A stretch of 21,875 nt of DNA from Scatavimonas merdipullorum (GTDB lineage: Bacteria > Bacillota > Clostridia > Oscillospirales > Acutalibacteraceae). The position numbers and the translations under genes are program-made. The notes under the pieces were generated by a model. It searched no databases. It worked only from the letters and a program-made list of their open reading frames with translations, and was not told the origin of the DNA. This document shows, one piece after another, positions 15,261 to 21,875 of the stretch (the stretch's first letter is position 1; each line of letters opens with the position of its first letter). The stretch covers positions 1 to 21,875 of the forward strand of contig DVGH01000066.1 in the NCBI GenBank assembly GCA_018712865.1, written 5' to 3'.

Positions 15261-15300
15261 ATCGTACAATAAAAAATGTGTGTTGCGGGTGTTTTTTTGC

Positions 15301-15329
15301 TTTACAGACCGCCAGAAATTGTGTAATAT
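15301..15329 (+). promoter_or_regulatory. Promoter of MBOAT leader RNA
   Basis: TTTACA (15301-15306), 17-base spacer, TAATAT (15324-15329). Transcription should begin near 15335, at the 5' arm of the first leader helix and about 140 bases before the MBOAT start. Confidence 0.65.
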
Positions 15330-15334
15330 GGTAG

Positions 15335-15435
15335 ACAGCATGTGTTTACGAGGTAAGGGATTTTACAAGGCTTTTTAAGTGCTGTTGCCTTGTTATACGT
15401 TTTGCATGGGTACAAGCAGAAGGGACCTGCTTTTT
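15335..15435 (+). ncRNA. Candidate structured leader RNA upstream of MBOAT
   Basis: The predicted transcript can form two interlocked helices: ACAGCA (15335-15340) with TGCTGT (15380-15385), and ACAAGGC (15365-15371) with GCCTTGT (15387-15393). These overlap in order and therefore make a pseudoknot. The leader ends in a terminator hairpin (15410-15449). CTTGT (15389-15393) could instead pair with ACAAG (15412-15416) and break the terminator, a classic switching arrangement. I do not recognise a named riboswitch class; it might also be a stand-alone small RNA. Identification rests on hand pairing only. Confidence 0.45.
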
Positions 15436-15449
15436 GTACGGCCTTTTTT
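15410..15449 (+). terminator. Intrinsic terminator inside the MBOAT leader
   Basis: AAGCAG (15414-15419) pairs with CTGCTT (15427-15432); GTAC outside on both sides extends the stem across a short T bulge. T runs lie at 15431-15435 and 15444-15449. It sits 27 bases before the MBOAT start, so full-length MBOAT mRNA needs readthrough. Confidence 0.7.
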
Positions 15450-15475
15450 ATGTTGAAATTATAAGGAGGGGTAAT

Positions 15476-16870
15476 ATGGTTTTTTCAAGCCTTCTGTTTT
15501 TGTTTTTATACCTGCCGGCTGTCATATTGATTTATTATATTACGCCGTACCGGTACCGCAATCTGTTTTTATTTGTTGTAAACCTAATTTTTTACGGCTG
15601 GGGCGAGCCGGTGTTCGTTCTTTTAATGCTGTTTTCCACACTGGTGGACTATACGCACGGTTATTTTATAGATAAATACAGGGAGAATAAAAAGATTGCA
15701 AAGCGGTTTTTGGTTTCTGCTGTTGTGATCAACCTGGGCCTACTGGGATTTTTTAAGTACACAGGCTTTTTGACAGAAACGCTCAATGTTCTGCCGTTTT
15801 TGAACATTGAACCGATTGAGATACCGCTTCCGATTGGAATTTCGTTTTATACCTTCCAGACGATGTCCTATTCGATAGACGTATACAGAGGCGACGCGCC
15901 TGTACAGAAAAATATTATTACATTTGGTACATATGTAACGCTTTTTCCGCAACTGATTGCAGGTCCGATCGTCCGTTATCAGGAAGTAGCGGAACAGCTT
16001 GACCACCGCAAGGAAACCATCGCGGATTTTACAAACGGCGTAAAGCTTTTTATGGTTGGCCTGGCAAAGAAGGTTTTGATTGCCAACCAGATGGGGCTTT
16101 TGTGGGACCAATTGCGTGAAACCAGCCAGGAAAACGGTGTGCTGGGCAGCTGGATAGGTATATGCGCGTATGCGTTCCAGATTTATTTTGATTTCAGCGG
16201 TTATTCCGACATGGCCAGGGGCCTTGGAAATATGTTTGGCTTTGAGTTTTTGAAAAACTTTGATTACCCGTATATTTCAAAAACCATTACGGAATTTTGG
16301 CGCAGATGGCATATTTCGCTGGGAACGTGGTTCCGCGAATACGTCTATATACCGTTGGGCGGTAACCGTAAGGGAACCAAGCGGATGGTTATAAATCTTT
16401 TGATCGTATGGTTTTTAACGGGGTTATGGCATGGAGCAAGCGTCAACTTTATTTTGTGGGGCCTTTATTTTGGCGTGATCCTGATTATAGAAAAGCTGTT
16501 TTTGATGAAATATCTGCAAAAGCTGCCGGCGGCGCTGCAGCATCTTTATTCGCTGTTTTTGATCGTTATAGGCTGGGTTATCTTCTATTTTGAGGATATG
16601 CAATTAATGGGGCAGTTTTTTAACGACCTGTTTAACCCCGCCGGTGGATTGATCGGCCAGGAAGCGCTCGTGCTTGTGTGGTCATATCTGCCTTTACTTG
16701 TGGCGGCCGTTTTGGCGAGCACACCGCTTGCATATAAGCTGTATGAAAAAATCAAATACCGCAACTGGTGCTGGATCCCTGAAACCACGCTTTGCGCTGC
16801 GGCGCTTTTGATCTGTACGGCAACGCTTGTCAGCCAGAGCTATAACCCGTTTATTTATTTCCGGTTTTAA
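15476..16870 (+). CDS. MBOAT family O-acyltransferase
   Basis: This 464-residue polytopic membrane protein belongs to the MBOAT family (AlgI/DltB-like), which takes acyl groups from a cytoplasmic donor and passes them to an extracytoplasmic acceptor protein or glycan. The catalytic His is H319 in LTGLWHGAS (315-323). EFWRRWHISLGTWFREYVYI (273-292, with H279) and IPLGGNRKG (292-300) are the hallmark of the AlgI branch, and QIYFDFSGYSDMARG (235-249) is also conserved. Length matches AlgI-like proteins (about 460-520). The ATG has an excellent AAGGAGGGG site; the open frame extending upstream has none. The DHHW gene follows 27 bases later, a pairing equivalent to AlgI-AlgJ. Substrate is unknown; acetylation of a wall or exported polysaccharide is the best inference. 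Confidence 0.94.
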   Translation: MVFSSLLFLFLYLPAVILIYYITPYRYRNLFLFVVNLIFYGWGEPVFVLLMLFSTLVDYTHGYFIDKYRENKKIAKRFLVSAVVINLGLLGFFKYTGFLTETLNVLPFLNIEPIEIPLPIGISFYTFQTMSYSIDVYRGDAPVQKNIITFGTYVTLFPQLIAGPIVRYQEVAEQLDHRKETIADFTNGVKLFMVGLAKKVLIANQMGLLWDQLRETSQENGVLGSWIGICAYAFQIYFDFSGYSDMARGLGNMFGFEFLKNFDYPYISKTITEFWRRWHISLGTWFREYVYIPLGGNRKGTKRMVINLLIVWFLTGLWHGASVNFILWGLYFGVILIIEKLFLMKYLQKLPAALQHLYSLFLIVIGWVIFYFEDMQLMGQFFNDLFNPAGGLIGQEALVLVWSYLPLLVAAVLASTPLAYKLYEKIKYRNWCWIPETTLCAAALLICTATLVSQSYNPFIYFRF

Positions 16871-16897
16871 GGCCGTTTGACGCAGAAGGATGAAGAG

Positions 16898-18040
16898 GTG
16901 AAGGCAGTGAATTTACGAAATATAAAAAAATATATGCCTGCGGTCGTTTTTTGCGTGTTTATCTTTGCCATGGGGCTTTTGTTTTTGCTTCTACCCAAGC
17001 AAAGCTATTCCTCCAATGAAAAACGTTATTTGTCTACGTTCCCTGAATTTAATGCAGATACACTGCTCAGCGGCAAGTTTGGGACAGAGTTTGAAACGTT
17101 TTTGTCAGACCATACGGTAGGGCGTAACTTTTTTGTAGGGCTCAACGCGTATTATGATTTGATTTGCGGGCGGAATGGTTCCAATGGGGTGTACGCGTGC
17201 GCAGACAATTATTTAATCAATGTGCCGGTAGATACGGATAACCGGCTGGAAAGCAATATTCAGACACTTGCAAAGTTTGCATCCGATACAAGTGCAGACG
17301 CGTCTTTGCTGATTGTACCAAGCGTAGGCTATATTATGGAGGATAAGCTGCCGCGCGTACACTACAGCTATTTGGACGATGCATATTTTAATGTAATTGA
17401 AGAGAACAAGGGCGAGCTGGATTTTGTGAATATCAAACAGCTGTTTAAGGACAACGCCCAGGAAAAGCAGCTTTATTACAGGACGGACCATCACTGGACC
17501 ACGCAGGGTGCGTACCTTGCTTATACGGCTTACTGCGCCGCGCAGGGAATTACACCCACACCTGAAAGCAGTTTTGAAAAAGAAACGTTTGGGAATTTTT
17601 ATGGTACCACGTATTCAACCAGCGCACTGTGGTTGACACCGCCGGATGATATAGAGCTATGGCACAACAAGACACATGAGGAAAATGTGCGCGTGACAAT
17701 CCAGGAGGGAGAGAGCATAGAAGAGCATAACAGTATGTTCTTTTTGAGCCATTTACAGGAAGACGACAAATATCCGGTCTTTTTGGACGGCAACCACAGC
17801 CTTGTTCGGATTGAAAATGAAAACAGCGACGGCCCGAAGCTTTTGCTGATTAAGGACTCGTTTGCGCATGCTATGGTTCCGTTTTTAGCGGATCATTACA
17901 GCGAGATCGTGATGGTTGATATGCGCTATTATAAGCTTCCTGTCTCTGAGCTGATGGAGCAGAAAGGAATTGATGAGGTATTGATGCTGTATGGGCTTGA
18001 TAATATCAGCACAGATACAGATCTTGTGTATTTACAGTAA
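16898..18040 (+). CDS. DHHW family protein (AlgJ/AlgX-like SGNH acyltransferase partner)
   Basis: This 380-residue protein is anchored by one N-terminal membrane helix (about 12-32), with the rest outside the cell. EKRYLSTFPEF (41-51) is the family entry motif and RTDHHWTTQGAYLAY (195-209) carries the DHHW signature. LLLIKDSFAHAMVPFL, about 55 residues before the C-terminus, holds a serine in the position of the SGNH nucleophile. By analogy with AlgJ/AlgX it would receive acyl groups from the MBOAT and transfer them to a glycan. GTG at 16898 (AAGGA seven bases upstream) is preferred; GTG 16907 with GAGGTG and TTG 16877 are alternatives. A terminator follows at 18054. Confidence 0.9.
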   Translation: MKAVNLRNIKKYMPAVVFCVFIFAMGLLFLLLPKQSYSSNEKRYLSTFPEFNADTLLSGKFGTEFETFLSDHTVGRNFFVGLNAYYDLICGRNGSNGVYACADNYLINVPVDTDNRLESNIQTLAKFASDTSADASLLIVPSVGYIMEDKLPRVHYSYLDDAYFNVIEENKGELDFVNIKQLFKDNAQEKQLYYRTDHHWTTQGAYLAYTAYCAAQGITPTPESSFEKETFGNFYGTTYSTSALWLTPPDDIELWHNKTHEENVRVTIQEGESIEEHNSMFFLSHLQEDDKYPVFLDGNHSLVRIENENSDGPKLLLIKDSFAHAMVPFLADHYSEIVMVDMRYYKLPVSELMEQKGIDEVLMLYGLDNISTDTDLVYLQ

Positions 18041-18053
18041 AATCAGAAAAGAA

Positions 18054-18092
18054 GAACCCCCACACAGTGCCCGTTGCTCTGTGCGGGGGTTC
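18054..18092 (+). terminator. Terminator after MBOAT/DHHW genes
   Basis: GAACCCCCACACAG (18054-18067) pairs with CTGTGCGGGGGTTC (18079-18092), one mismatch in 14. The plus-strand tail (GTGGAATTTT) is weak in T, and the minus-strand side is T-richer, so it may act both ways. Confidence 0.7.
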
Positions 18093-18122
18093 GTGGAATT
18101 TTGACAAAAAACATGTTTCCTC

Positions 18123-18151
18123 TTGAATTTTATTAAGAAAAATGATATAGT
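18123..18151 (+). promoter_or_regulatory. Promoter for LRR/dockerin protein
   Basis: TTGAAT (18123-18128), 17-base spacer, TATAGT (18146-18151) with an extended TG at 18143-18144. A perfect TTGACA at 18101 lacks a partner -10 at good spacing. Confidence 0.65.
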
Positions 18152-18191
18152 GAAAAAAATGGCAAAAAAGAAAAAAAGAGAGGTATAAAGC

Positions 18192-20252
18192 ATGAAACAA
18201 TGTAAAAGGCTGGTATCTGCGCTGTTGTGCGTTCTGCTTATAGCGGCTATGGCGGCTGTTTCGGCTCCGGTGGCGTCTGCTGCGGAATATAATCCAAGCT
18301 ACGGGGTTGTGTTTACGGACAGCACAACAGGCTTTTCGTACGCGTCTTTGACAGCGTCCCCGGAAGAGTGCATTATCATCGCGTATGACGGAAGAGAAAA
18401 AGACGTGGTGATTCCATCGACAATGCCGTATAGCCCGCAGCCGCTGGTGGTAACGGGACTGAAATCCATGCTGTTCCAGAATATGGATATTACGTCGGTT
18501 TCCTTGCCGGAGACTTTGACGGATATTGGGCAAAATGCGTTTTCCGGCTGTACACAGCTGCAGGAGGTTACCATACCGGACAGTGTGGAATTTTTAGGCT
18601 TTGGAGCCTTTTTAAACTGCACCGGATTGAAAAAAATCCATTTTGGCGGCGGCCTTACAAGCACAGGATCGCAGGTTATGATGAATTGCTCTGCGTTGGA
18701 GGAAGCCACTTTTGCGCAGGGGAGCACCTATATAGGCACACGCTTTTTCAGAGGCTGCACCGCCCTTAAAAAGCTTGTTCTTGCAGACAGCATTACAAGC
18801 GTGGGGATAGAAGCGTTTAAGGAATGCGTGAATCTGGAGGAGGTTGTTATTGGGGACGGCGTACAGAATCTGGACGCGTTTACGTTTAATTTGGCCACCA
18901 GCGAAGAGCCCGACAAGGCCAATACGGCGCTGCAAAGTATTTCTATTGGCAGCGGCGTTAAAAAGATTCCCGCAAGAATGTTTGCAAACTGTACTTCGCT
19001 TAAGAACGTGACGCTCAGCGAAGGACTGGAGGAAATAGACGACCGGGCATTTGAAAACTGTGCGCTGGAGGGAACGATTGTAATTCCTGATAGTGTGACA
19101 ACCACCAGAAATTATATTTTTAAAGATTGCAACGGCATTGAAGAGCTGGTGCTGGGTAAGGGGCTTACAGATATTTCTTATTCGTTTTTCCAGATGCGCG
19201 GACTCAAGAGGGTTATTGTGCCGGAAACGCTTACCAGCATAGGATATGTGGCGTTTGGGGAGTGCAATGCGCTTGAAAAAGTGCTGATTCCCAGACAGAC
19301 GGAGGAAATTGATGCCAATGCGTTTGGCGGCTTTACACATCTGACGGTATACGGTTATGCGGGCAGTGCTGCACAGGCCTATGCAGATAGCCGCGCAGAT
19401 GTGACGTTTGTTGCGTTGGACGATGCAAATAAAACAGCGCTGAAAACGGCGCTGGATCAGGCCGAGCAGGTAAAAGCGGGCGGCCTTGACCAGTATACGG
19501 AGCAGAGCGTACAGGAATTTGAAGCAGCCTATGATGCGGCAGCAGCGGTATATACAGACGTATTTGCCATAAAACAGCAGATCGATCAGGCAGAGCAGAA
19601 TTTAACAGCCGCTATAACAGGGCTGGATTTGCAAGTGGACAAGACGGCGCTGAAGGCGGCGCTGGATCGGGCGGATGCGACCATTGCAGAAGGGCTGGAC
19701 GGCTATACGCAAAAGAGCGTACAGGATTTTGAAGAGGCGTATGAGAGGGCAGCTTTCATATATACACAGCCGGACGTGACCCAGAAGCAAATTGACGACG
19801 CTGCAACGGAGCTGGACGCTGCAAGGGAGGCTTTAGAGCCGTTTGCAGGTGATGTGGACAAAACCGGCCTGCTGGATGCTATCACAAAGGCGGATGTAGT
19901 CAGGGAGCAGGGGCTTACGGGATATGTGCAAAGCACCGTAGACAGCTTTGAAGCGGCTTACAGCCAAGCAGCAGCGGTATACCAGGATGAAGATGCGCAG
20001 CAGGCGGAAGTGGACGCCAAAAAGGATGCGCTTTATGCCGCAACGCAGGCGCTGCGTAAAATGGGGGATGCAGACGCAGACGGAGAAGTTACTTTACAGG
20101 ATGTTTTGGCCATACAAAAATATATTGCGCGCGTAGAACAGTTTGACGATCTACAGCTTGCCGCGGCGGATACCGACCATAACGGCAACGTAGAGTTAAA
20201 CGATGTACTGATGATCCAGAAATTCCTGAGCAAAATGATTCCGGCGCTTTAA
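18192..20252 (+). CDS. Secreted LRR_5 (BspA-like) - triple FIVAR - dockerin protein
   Basis: This 686-residue exported protein has a signal peptide (1 to about 30, cleaved near ASA-A), then BspA-type leucine-rich repeats from about 90 to 400. Their units follow the pattern 'IP(D/E)SV..IG..AF..C..L', as in ITSVSLPETLTDIGQNAFSG (99-118). Three FIVAR-like helical repeats follow (about 411-482, 482-553, 554-623), and the protein ends with a type I dockerin (624-686). The dockerin has two calcium loops, D626-D637 (DADADGEVTLQD) and D660-D671 (DTDHNGNVELND), each followed by a helix beginning VL-x-IQK. Dockerins bind cohesins on scaffoldins, so this LRR protein could be attached to a multiprotein surface complex. 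No enzyme domain and no cohesin gene is seen in the window. Start ATG follows GAGAGGT. Confidence 0.93.
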   Translation: MKQCKRLVSALLCVLLIAAMAAVSAPVASAAEYNPSYGVVFTDSTTGFSYASLTASPEECIIIAYDGREKDVVIPSTMPYSPQPLVVTGLKSMLFQNMDITSVSLPETLTDIGQNAFSGCTQLQEVTIPDSVEFLGFGAFLNCTGLKKIHFGGGLTSTGSQVMMNCSALEEATFAQGSTYIGTRFFRGCTALKKLVLADSITSVGIEAFKECVNLEEVVIGDGVQNLDAFTFNLATSEEPDKANTALQSISIGSGVKKIPARMFANCTSLKNVTLSEGLEEIDDRAFENCALEGTIVIPDSVTTTRNYIFKDCNGIEELVLGKGLTDISYSFFQMRGLKRVIVPETLTSIGYVAFGECNALEKVLIPRQTEEIDANAFGGFTHLTVYGYAGSAAQAYADSRADVTFVALDDANKTALKTALDQAEQVKAGGLDQYTEQSVQEFEAAYDAAAAVYTDVFAIKQQIDQAEQNLTAAITGLDLQVDKTALKAALDRADATIAEGLDGYTQKSVQDFEEAYERAAFIYTQPDVTQKQIDDAATELDAAREALEPFAGDVDKTGLLDAITKADVVREQGLTGYVQSTVDSFEAAYSQAAAVYQDEDAQQAEVDAKKDALYAATQALRKMGDADADGEVTLQDVLAIQKYIARVEQFDDLQLAAADTDHNGNVELNDVLMIQKFLSKMIPAL
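19422..20060 (+). repeat. Three tandem FIVAR-like repeats
   Basis: Three units of about 71 residues begin near residues 411, 482 and 554. Each starts DxxKTxL and contains 'GL..Y....V..FE.AY..AA.VY' followed by a second helix ending near 'A...L'. FIVAR domains are three-helix bundles that bind carbohydrate or wall in surface proteins. Confidence 0.85.
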
Positions 20253-20276
20253 GCTGCTGGTAAAGCAGAACAACCA

Positions 20277-20317
20277 AATAACAAAAGCGGGCTAAAATAT
20301 TGCCCGCTTTTGTTATT
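20277..20317 (+). terminator. Strong terminator after LRR/dockerin gene
   Basis: A 16-bp perfect stem, AATAACAAAAGCGGGC (20277-20292) with GCCCGCTTTTGTTATT (20302-20317). The second arm contains the T-rich tail. Confidence 0.85.
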
Positions 20318-20329
20318 GCTGAAAAAATA

Positions 20330-20360
20330 CGCCGTCTGTAAAAACGGCGCTTTACTTTTT
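20330..20360. terminator. Second, probably bidirectional hairpin terminator
   Basis: CGCCGT (20330-20335) pairs with ACGGCG (20344-20349); plus-strand tail CTTTACTTTTT, and on the minus strand TATTTTTT. It overlaps the -35 of the Crp/Fnr gene. Confidence 0.5.
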
Positions 20361-20379
20361 TATAAATATTTACTAAAAT
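20351..20379 (+). promoter_or_regulatory. Promoter for Crp/Fnr regulator
   Basis: TTTACT (20351-20356), 17-base spacer, TAAAAT (20374-20379); start of transcription near 20386. Confidence 0.55.
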
Positions 20380-20389
20380 ATATTTAAAA

Positions 20390-20403
20390 GTTGCAAATGC
20401 AAC
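20390..20403. promoter_or_regulatory. Palindromic site at Crp/Fnr promoter
   Basis: GTTGCA-AA-TGCAAC is a perfect 6-2-6 palindrome just past the predicted transcription start, where a bound protein would block transcription. It is suited to a Crp/Fnr dimer, so autoregulation is the simplest reading. It differs from the E. coli Crp and Fnr consensus sites. Confidence 0.6.
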
Positions 20404-20427
20404 AAGTATGGCGAAAGGACGGTTTGG

Positions 20428-21084
20428 ATGGAGTATAGGGAAAATGTATTGTTTACAGGGATTACGGAAGAGGAATACAGGCAAATGATGGAATGCTTTG
20501 CGCCACAGATCCGCACCTATAAAAGCGGAGAGCAGATTTGCAGCTACGAGCAAAAAACAGACGCTGTGGGTATTGTAAAAAATGGGATGGTGAGTATAGA
20601 GCGGACAGACATAAGCGGCGCACGTACGGTATTGGAAACTGTAACGGAAAACGGTATTTTTGGCGGGGTTTTTTACCGGGGCTGCGCCGGAATGGAAGAG
20701 ATAGCTGCTTATTGCCGTAAAGACTGCGAAATTATGTTTATTGCATACCAGAATATTACAAAGCGATGCGCAAAGGCCTGCGAGCATCACAGCCGTCTGG
20801 TGGGCAATATGCTGTCGCTAATTGCACAGCGTTCAGCCGTACTGAGCGAACGCGTAGAGGTTTTAAGCCGCCGAACAATCCGTGGAAAGCTGCTGGCTTA
20901 TTTTTCTATCAACCTGTCAGGCCGGCATACAAAACGCTTTGTGCTGCCTTTTTCTTATGCGATGCTTGCCGATTATCTTTGCGTGGACCGCAGTGCAATG
21001 ATGCGCGAACTGAAAAAGCTTAAAGAAGAGGGCGTAATTTGTACGCAACACCGTCGTATAGAGCTGCTGCAGGACACGTTGTAA
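20428..21084 (+). CDS. Crp/Fnr family transcriptional regulator
   Basis: This is a 218-residue regulator with an N-terminal cyclic-nucleotide-binding-like beta roll (about 8-105), a long dimer helix (about 110-148) and a C-terminal winged helix (helix-turn-helix about 175-202, FSYAMLADYLCVDRSAMMRE). The arginine that binds cAMP in Crp is not evident. Nine cysteines are present (23, 38, 86, 96, 100, 114, 118, 185, 205). The pair C114 and C118 in CAKAC recurs, as I recall, in a clostridial Crp/Fnr group, which raises the option of a metal, heme or redox signal rather than cAMP. The ATG follows AAAGGAC. The gene stands alone between a promoter with a palindromic site and the convergent CYTH gene (six bases between stops). 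Confidence 0.9.
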   Translation: MEYRENVLFTGITEEEYRQMMECFAPQIRTYKSGEQICSYEQKTDAVGIVKNGMVSIERTDISGARTVLETVTENGIFGGVFYRGCAGMEEIAAYCRKDCEIMFIAYQNITKRCAKACEHHSRLVGNMLSLIAQRSAVLSERVEVLSRRTIRGKLLAYFSINLSGRHTKRFVLPFSYAMLADYLCVDRSAMMRELKKLKEEGVICTQHRRIELLQDTL

Positions 21085-21090
21085 AAGATT

Positions 21091-21609
21091 TTAAATGGGC
21101 TCGTTGACAATGTGCAGCGCAAGGTTTCGGTTTCTGTAGCGCAGGTCGCCGGTAACCTCTTTGATAACCGTTAGAAATGGAGGAAGCGTAAAGCTTTCGT
21201 CTTCGCTTGCAAGCTCTATTTCCAGGGTGGCGCGGTCGGACCAGAAGGGGTAGATGTCCAGCTCAAAAAGCTTACCCGCATAAGAAAAGCAATGGCGAAC
21301 CTTTGTGATGGTTTGCAGCATGGGATCGGCCTTTGCAAGCAGCGTGTTGTATGATTGCTGCGTAATTTCTTCTTCCAGTTCAATCCGTTTGACAGGCGTG
21401 ATGTCACGCTTGTATGTCTTGGTATAGACATAAACGCCGTTTATTCCTCGTTTTCGTATACGCTCGCCAAAGGCCGGATTTTCGCTTTTTAAATACGTTT
21501 GCGTAATTTCTGTTTTATTGTATTGCGGCAGCTGTTTTAATGTGTTTAGATCCGGATAACGGATTAAATATTTGCGCTCTATTTCAAGCGGAAAGTTTGT
21601 TGCAGCCAT
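21091..21609 (-). CDS. CYTH domain protein (triphosphatase / class IV adenylate cyclase-like)
   Basis: This 172-residue cytoplasmic protein has a CYTH (triphosphate tunnel) fold. The signature ExExK is present as E9, E11 and K13 (EIERKYLI). Basic residues lining the tunnel fit GERIRKRG (48-55), KTYKR (64-68) and K74/R75. The acidic metal-binding set includes IELEEEIT (76-83), FELDIY (115-120) and LEIELASED (129-137). Members hydrolyse inorganic triphosphate or related triphosphates, and a few make cAMP. Because a Crp/Fnr gene is adjacent, a cAMP link is tempting, but proximity alone is weak evidence. ATG at 21607-21609 follows GGGAGGCGG. Promoter at 21645-21673. Confidence 0.9.
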   Translation of the reverse strand: MAATNFPLEIERKYLIRYPDLNTLKQLPQYNKTEITQTYLKSENPAFGERIRKRGINGVYVYTKTYKRDITPVKRIELEEEITQQSYNTLLAKADPMLQTITKVRHCFSYAGKLFELDIYPFWSDRATLEIELASEDESFTLPPFLTVIKEVTGDLRYRNRNLALHIVNEPI

Positions 21610-21644
21610 TTTGCCGCCTCCCTGTTTTTTAGGCTATGGCATTT

Positions 21645-21673
21645 ATTATACAGTATAACCTTTCCAAGGTAAA
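21645..21673 (-). promoter_or_regulatory. Promoter for CYTH gene
   Basis: On the minus strand TTTACC (21668-21673), 17-base spacer, TATAAT (21645-21650), about 40 bases before the ATG. Confidence 0.65.
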
Positions 21674-21674
21674 G

Positions 21675-21711
21675 AAAAACGTCCTACCCGGTTTTAGGGT
21701 AAGACGTTTTT
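21675..21711 (-). terminator. Terminator for the minus-strand gene at the right edge
   Basis: AAAAACGTC (21675-21683) pairs with GACGTTTTT (21703-21711); TACCC/GGGTA extends the stem inside one mismatch. On the minus strand the stem ends in TTTTT and continues CTTT. Confidence 0.78.
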
Positions 21712-21733
21712 CCCGTTTTATGGATAGAATTGT

Positions 21734-21875
21734 TTATACGATATAGGAAGGGTCAAACAGATATGTGCCATAGCCGTAATGGCCCTGTGCATTCTGCACG
21801 TTCTTATCACAATAATATCCCATATTGTTCGAGGCCGAAGTAAGTGGAATATCTTCTGTCTGCTGGCCGCTGCCG
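21734..21875 (-). CDS. Partial CDS, C-terminus of an unidentified protein
   Basis: An open minus-strand frame enters from the right edge and ends with TAA at 21734-21736, giving the last 46 residues of a protein. It starts GSGQQTEDIPLT and ends GYGTYLFDPSYIV, with many Tyr, Gly and Asn. It is followed by a terminator (21675-21711), supporting a real gene end. The Ser/Gly/Gln start looks like a linker and the rest like a small extracellular domain, but I do not recognise a family. Most of the gene lies outside the window. Confidence 0.6.
   Translation of the reverse strand, partial: GSGQQTEDIPLTSASNNMGYYCDKNVQNAQGHYGYGTYLFDPSYIV

Noticed and set aside
15335..15435. SRP RNA, 6S RNA, or a known riboswitch (c-di-GMP, THF, preQ1, purine, T-box)
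   Set aside because: None of the conserved core sequences I know for these classes is found; it is left as an unclassified leader.
18612..19340. 242-codon minus-strand open frame opposite the leucine-rich repeats
   Set aside because: Shadow of the repetitive LRR coding sequence; no start signal or domain.
1..21875. Insertion sequences, prophage, CRISPR array, toxin-antitoxin or defence genes
   Set aside because: No transposase, integrase, direct-repeat array, or recognised defence or toxin domain was seen on either strand.

Overview
The window looks like a chromosomal segment of an anaerobic Clostridia-class Firmicute, probably from the gut Oscillospirales/Ruminococcaceae area. The evidence is strong AGGAGG-type ribosome binding sites, TTG and GTG starts, a MecA-type adaptor, ComEA, DUF6512 and DUF4358 proteins, a DHHW/MBOAT pair and a dockerin-bearing surface protein. 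I see no rRNA, tRNA, CRISPR array, transposase or phage gene. The class-level assignment is inference from protein families recalled from memory; no search was run.

Layout. Positions 1-307 hold two strong hairpins, the second a bidirectional terminator. A metallo-beta-lactamase-fold hydrolase (308-1003, minus) is followed by a 548-base AT-rich gap with DnaA-box-like words. Next come a small single-TM protein (1552-1821) and a DUF6512 membrane protein (1883-2467) whose ribosome binding site is buried in a hairpin. A likely operon, rlmB - large pseudo-P-type-ATPase membrane protein - rpe (2578-7190), converges on a mecA-like gene (7205-7780, minus). An amidohydrolase and a DUF3810 membrane protein (7966-9890) form a pair. 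A cytoplasmic GH13 alpha-glucosidase (9973-11541) has its own promoter and terminator. comEA (minus, about 11685-12101) is divergent from a secreted M23 peptidase (12355-13368).

The region 13390-18040 reads as one cell-envelope acylation locus: DUF4358 lipoprotein - SGNH hydrolase lipoprotein - second DUF4358 lipoprotein - MBOAT acyltransferase - DHHW (AlgJ/AlgX-like) protein. Between the lipoprotein genes and MBOAT lies a separate promoter, a roughly 100-nt leader that can fold as a pseudoknot, and an intrinsic terminator, so the MBOAT/DHHW half may be controlled by premature termination. By family, the MBOAT would move acyl groups across the membrane and the DHHW and SGNH proteins would place or remove them on an exported glycan; the substrate is unknown.

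After a terminator comes a 686-aa secreted protein with BspA-type leucine-rich repeats, three FIVAR-like repeats and a C-terminal dockerin (18192-20252). A Crp/Fnr-family regulator (20428-21084) has a perfect palindrome at its own promoter, a CYTH triphosphatase-like protein (21091-21609, minus) converges on it, and the 3' end of an unidentified minus-strand gene runs off the right edge.

The observations most worth follow-up are the P-type-ATPase-like protein that has lost every catalytic motif of its superfamily and gained a roughly 490-residue charged tail, the leader RNA in front of the MBOAT gene, and the dockerin on a non-enzymatic LRR/FIVAR protein.
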